Assembly: GCA_947311665.1 (NCBI GenBank)
Contig: CAMZLA010000031.1
Span: 1-6,435, forward strand
Source of the DNA: an uncultured Candidatus Altimarinota bacterium
GTDB taxonomy: Bacteria; Patescibacteriota; Gracilibacteria; CAIRYL01
Direction of reading: 5' to 3'
Length of the DNA: 6,435 nucleotides
Positions within the stretch are counted from its first letter, which is position 1, and each line of letters starts with the position of its first letter. The notes under the pieces are model-generated. The model was not told the origin of the DNA and did no database searches. It saw only the letters and a list, made by a program, of their open reading frames with translations. Shown one piece after another: positions 5,230 to 6,435 of the stretch. Both the position numbers and the translations under genes were made by a program.

Positions 5230-6435
5230 TGTGTCTCTTCTATTTGTTCTCGCTCACATTTTGTATTAATTTTTTCTGCAAAAATTGATGCAGCTATAAT
5301 AAGAGATGATCCAATAAATAAAATCCAAGTAGTTGGGATTGTTTTAAAAATAAATGCTTCAACTGTAAAAGTAATGAGAATAGAAATATTAAACATTAAA
5401 AAAGCAATAAATCCATCCATTCGGCGAAAGGCTTCATAATTTAAAATTATTCCAATACCAACTAGCATACCTAATCCTAATATCCACAATACATGAGATA
5501 TATCATAAGAGAATAAAAGAGTTTTAGAAAAGAAAAATAAAGGAATTAATAATATTATTACTCCTGATAAATATGTCCAAAAATTTACAAAATAACTCTG
5601 ATAATCTTTTAAATATTTTGAATATTGAATAAGAGATATAGTAAAAATAACATCAGTAAGCATATATCCAATAGCATAAATATTTCCCAATAAACTCCCC
5701 TCTTTCCCATACAAAATATCATTATAGAAAAGAAATGAGCTCCCAATCCCTCCTAATAAAAATAAGAAGAATATAAGAACTATATTCTTTTTTGTTTTTA
5801 AATATGGGATTTGATTTCTCCAAAAAATCATAGCAATAAGTAATGCTAATATTGGAGCAAAATTATTTAATAAAATAAAACTTGTTCCCGTAGTATAATT
5901 AAGACTTGAATTAAAGAAGAAACTTATAACAATGAGAGAAATAATACTTAAAATAAGATATTTATTAATAATTATTTTTGGATTCCAATTATTTTTTGAT
6001 CCAAAAAGTTTAAGAAAAAGAATAGATAAAAAAGAAATAATTAGCCCTCCTAAAAATATAAAAAATACACGAATTGTTACATTCATTTCAATAATAGGAC
6101 TATATTTTGTAATAATAGGTTGAAGTCCCCAAATAGATACTGCTCCAAATCGAATGAAATACCCAATCACTTTTTGTTTTTGTTTTTCTTTAAACTCTGC
6201 TTCTGTAATAGTTTTTTCTTCAATATTGATTTGTTTTTTTTGCTTAAAAAAGAAAATAGGGAATGCCATAGAAAATATTATTACAAGTAATGGAAAATAA
6301 AAATCGAGATTATATATATCAAGTCCTCTGGTAATAAACCCCAAAACATAAAGCCCTGTAATACAAATATTGAAAAACATTACAAAAAACAATAATATAA
6401 AATTATTTCTGAGAGCAGAAAAATATTGAGCAATA
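5226..6435 (-). CDS. DMT-superfamily (EamA-like) transporter, 5' end beyond window
   Basis: This multi-pass membrane protein resembles drug/metabolite transporters with two EamA repeats (PF00892). The substrate is unknown; relatives export or import amino acids, nucleotide sugars or other small molecules. Counting residue 1 as the TTG at 6390-6392, the first EamA repeat begins at about 76 (YFIRFGAVSIWGLQPIITKY) and includes TGTSFILLNNFAPILALLIAMIFWRNQI (169-195). The second runs from about 235 to 374 and ends with EAFRRMDGFIAFLMFNISILITFTVEAFIF and a last helix, followed by a charged C-tail. About ten membrane helices are visible in this part. Before it lies an extra module with two hydrophobic helices (1-22 and 31-50) and a charged linker (KQKKQINIEEKTITEAEFKEKQKQK). 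The frame stays open for 14 further codons to the window edge (IAQYFSALRNNFIL), which read as plausible protein, so the true start is probably outside. The nearest in-window starts, TTG 6392 and ATG 6380, have no supporting signal. The stop codon is TAA at 5226-5228. Confidence 0.82.
   Translation of the reverse strand, partial: IAQYFSALRNNFILLFFVMFFNICITGLYVLGFITRGLDIYNLDFYFPLLVIIFSMAFPIFFFKQKKQINIEEKTITEAEFKEKQKQKVIGYFIRFGAVSIWGLQPIITKYSPIIEMNVTIRVFFIFLGGLIISFLSILFLKLFGSKNNWNPKIIINKYLILSIISLIVISFFFNSSLNYTTGTSFILLNNFAPILALLIAMIFWRNQIPYLKTKKNIVLIFFLFLLGGIGSSFLFYNDILYGKEGSLLGNIYAIGYMLTDVIFTISLIQYSKYLKDYQSYFVNFWTYLSGVIILLIPLFFFSKTLLFSYDISHVLWILGLGMLVGIGIILNYEAFRRMDGFIAFLMFNISILITFTVEAFIFKTIPTTWILFIGSSLIIAASIFAEKINTKCEREQIEETQ

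Noticed and set aside
6378..6392. Start of the EamA transporter at TTG 6392 or ATG 6380
   Set aside because: The frame stays open with protein-like sequence to the window edge, and neither codon has a start signal.
63..6435. Defence island, mobile element or novel multi-gene system
   Set aside because: All five genes belong to common families with unrelated roles, and no transposase, integrase, terminal repeats or co-directional cassette are visible.

Overview
The window is very AT-rich and gene-dense. It holds five protein-coding loci and no rRNA, tRNA, CRISPR array or transposase. Several traits suggest a small-genome, low-GC bacterium of the Patescibacteria/CPR type: short intergenic gaps, no Shine-Dalgarno motif at any of the four visible starts, extended -10 promoters (TGn-TATAAT type) and GGA-rich glycine codons. 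This placement is inference from style, not from a marker gene. All five genes end in TAA or TAG, and no in-frame TGA occurs, so there is no sign of the UGA-glycine code of Gracilibacteria/Absconditabacteria.

Layout. (1) 1-1495, + strand: a promoter and a metallo-beta-lactamase/beta-CASP ribonuclease (CPSF/YSH1-like, COG1236 type). It is split by a -1 frameshift at about 383-389, which falls exactly on an A AAU UUG slippery heptamer. The two pieces together make a full-length 477-residue enzyme. (2) 1496-1622: a convergent gap with a near-perfect 28-nt palindrome followed by four degenerate repeats of about 20 nt, a REP-like element. (3) 1623-2414, - strand: a DUF4870/Tic20-like membrane protein with a long charged coiled-coil tail. 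(4) 2415-2574: a divergent intergenic region with a promoter on each strand and an 11-bp tandem repeat between them. (5) 2575-3660, +: a sodium/calcium exchanger (CaCA family). (6) 3708-5192, +: cofactor-independent phosphoglycerate mutase (gpmI), 47 nt after the exchanger and possibly co-transcribed. (7) 5193-5225: an AT-rich hairpin between convergent genes that overlaps the next stop codon. (8) 5226 to the right edge, -: a DMT/EamA-type transporter with an extra N-terminal two-helix module, still open at the window edge.

The genes cover RNA turnover, ion homeostasis, lower glycolysis and small-molecule transport. They look like ordinary housekeeping neighbours rather than one dedicated system. 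The points most worth following are the frameshift at a canonical slippery site and the structured repeat at 1520-1620.
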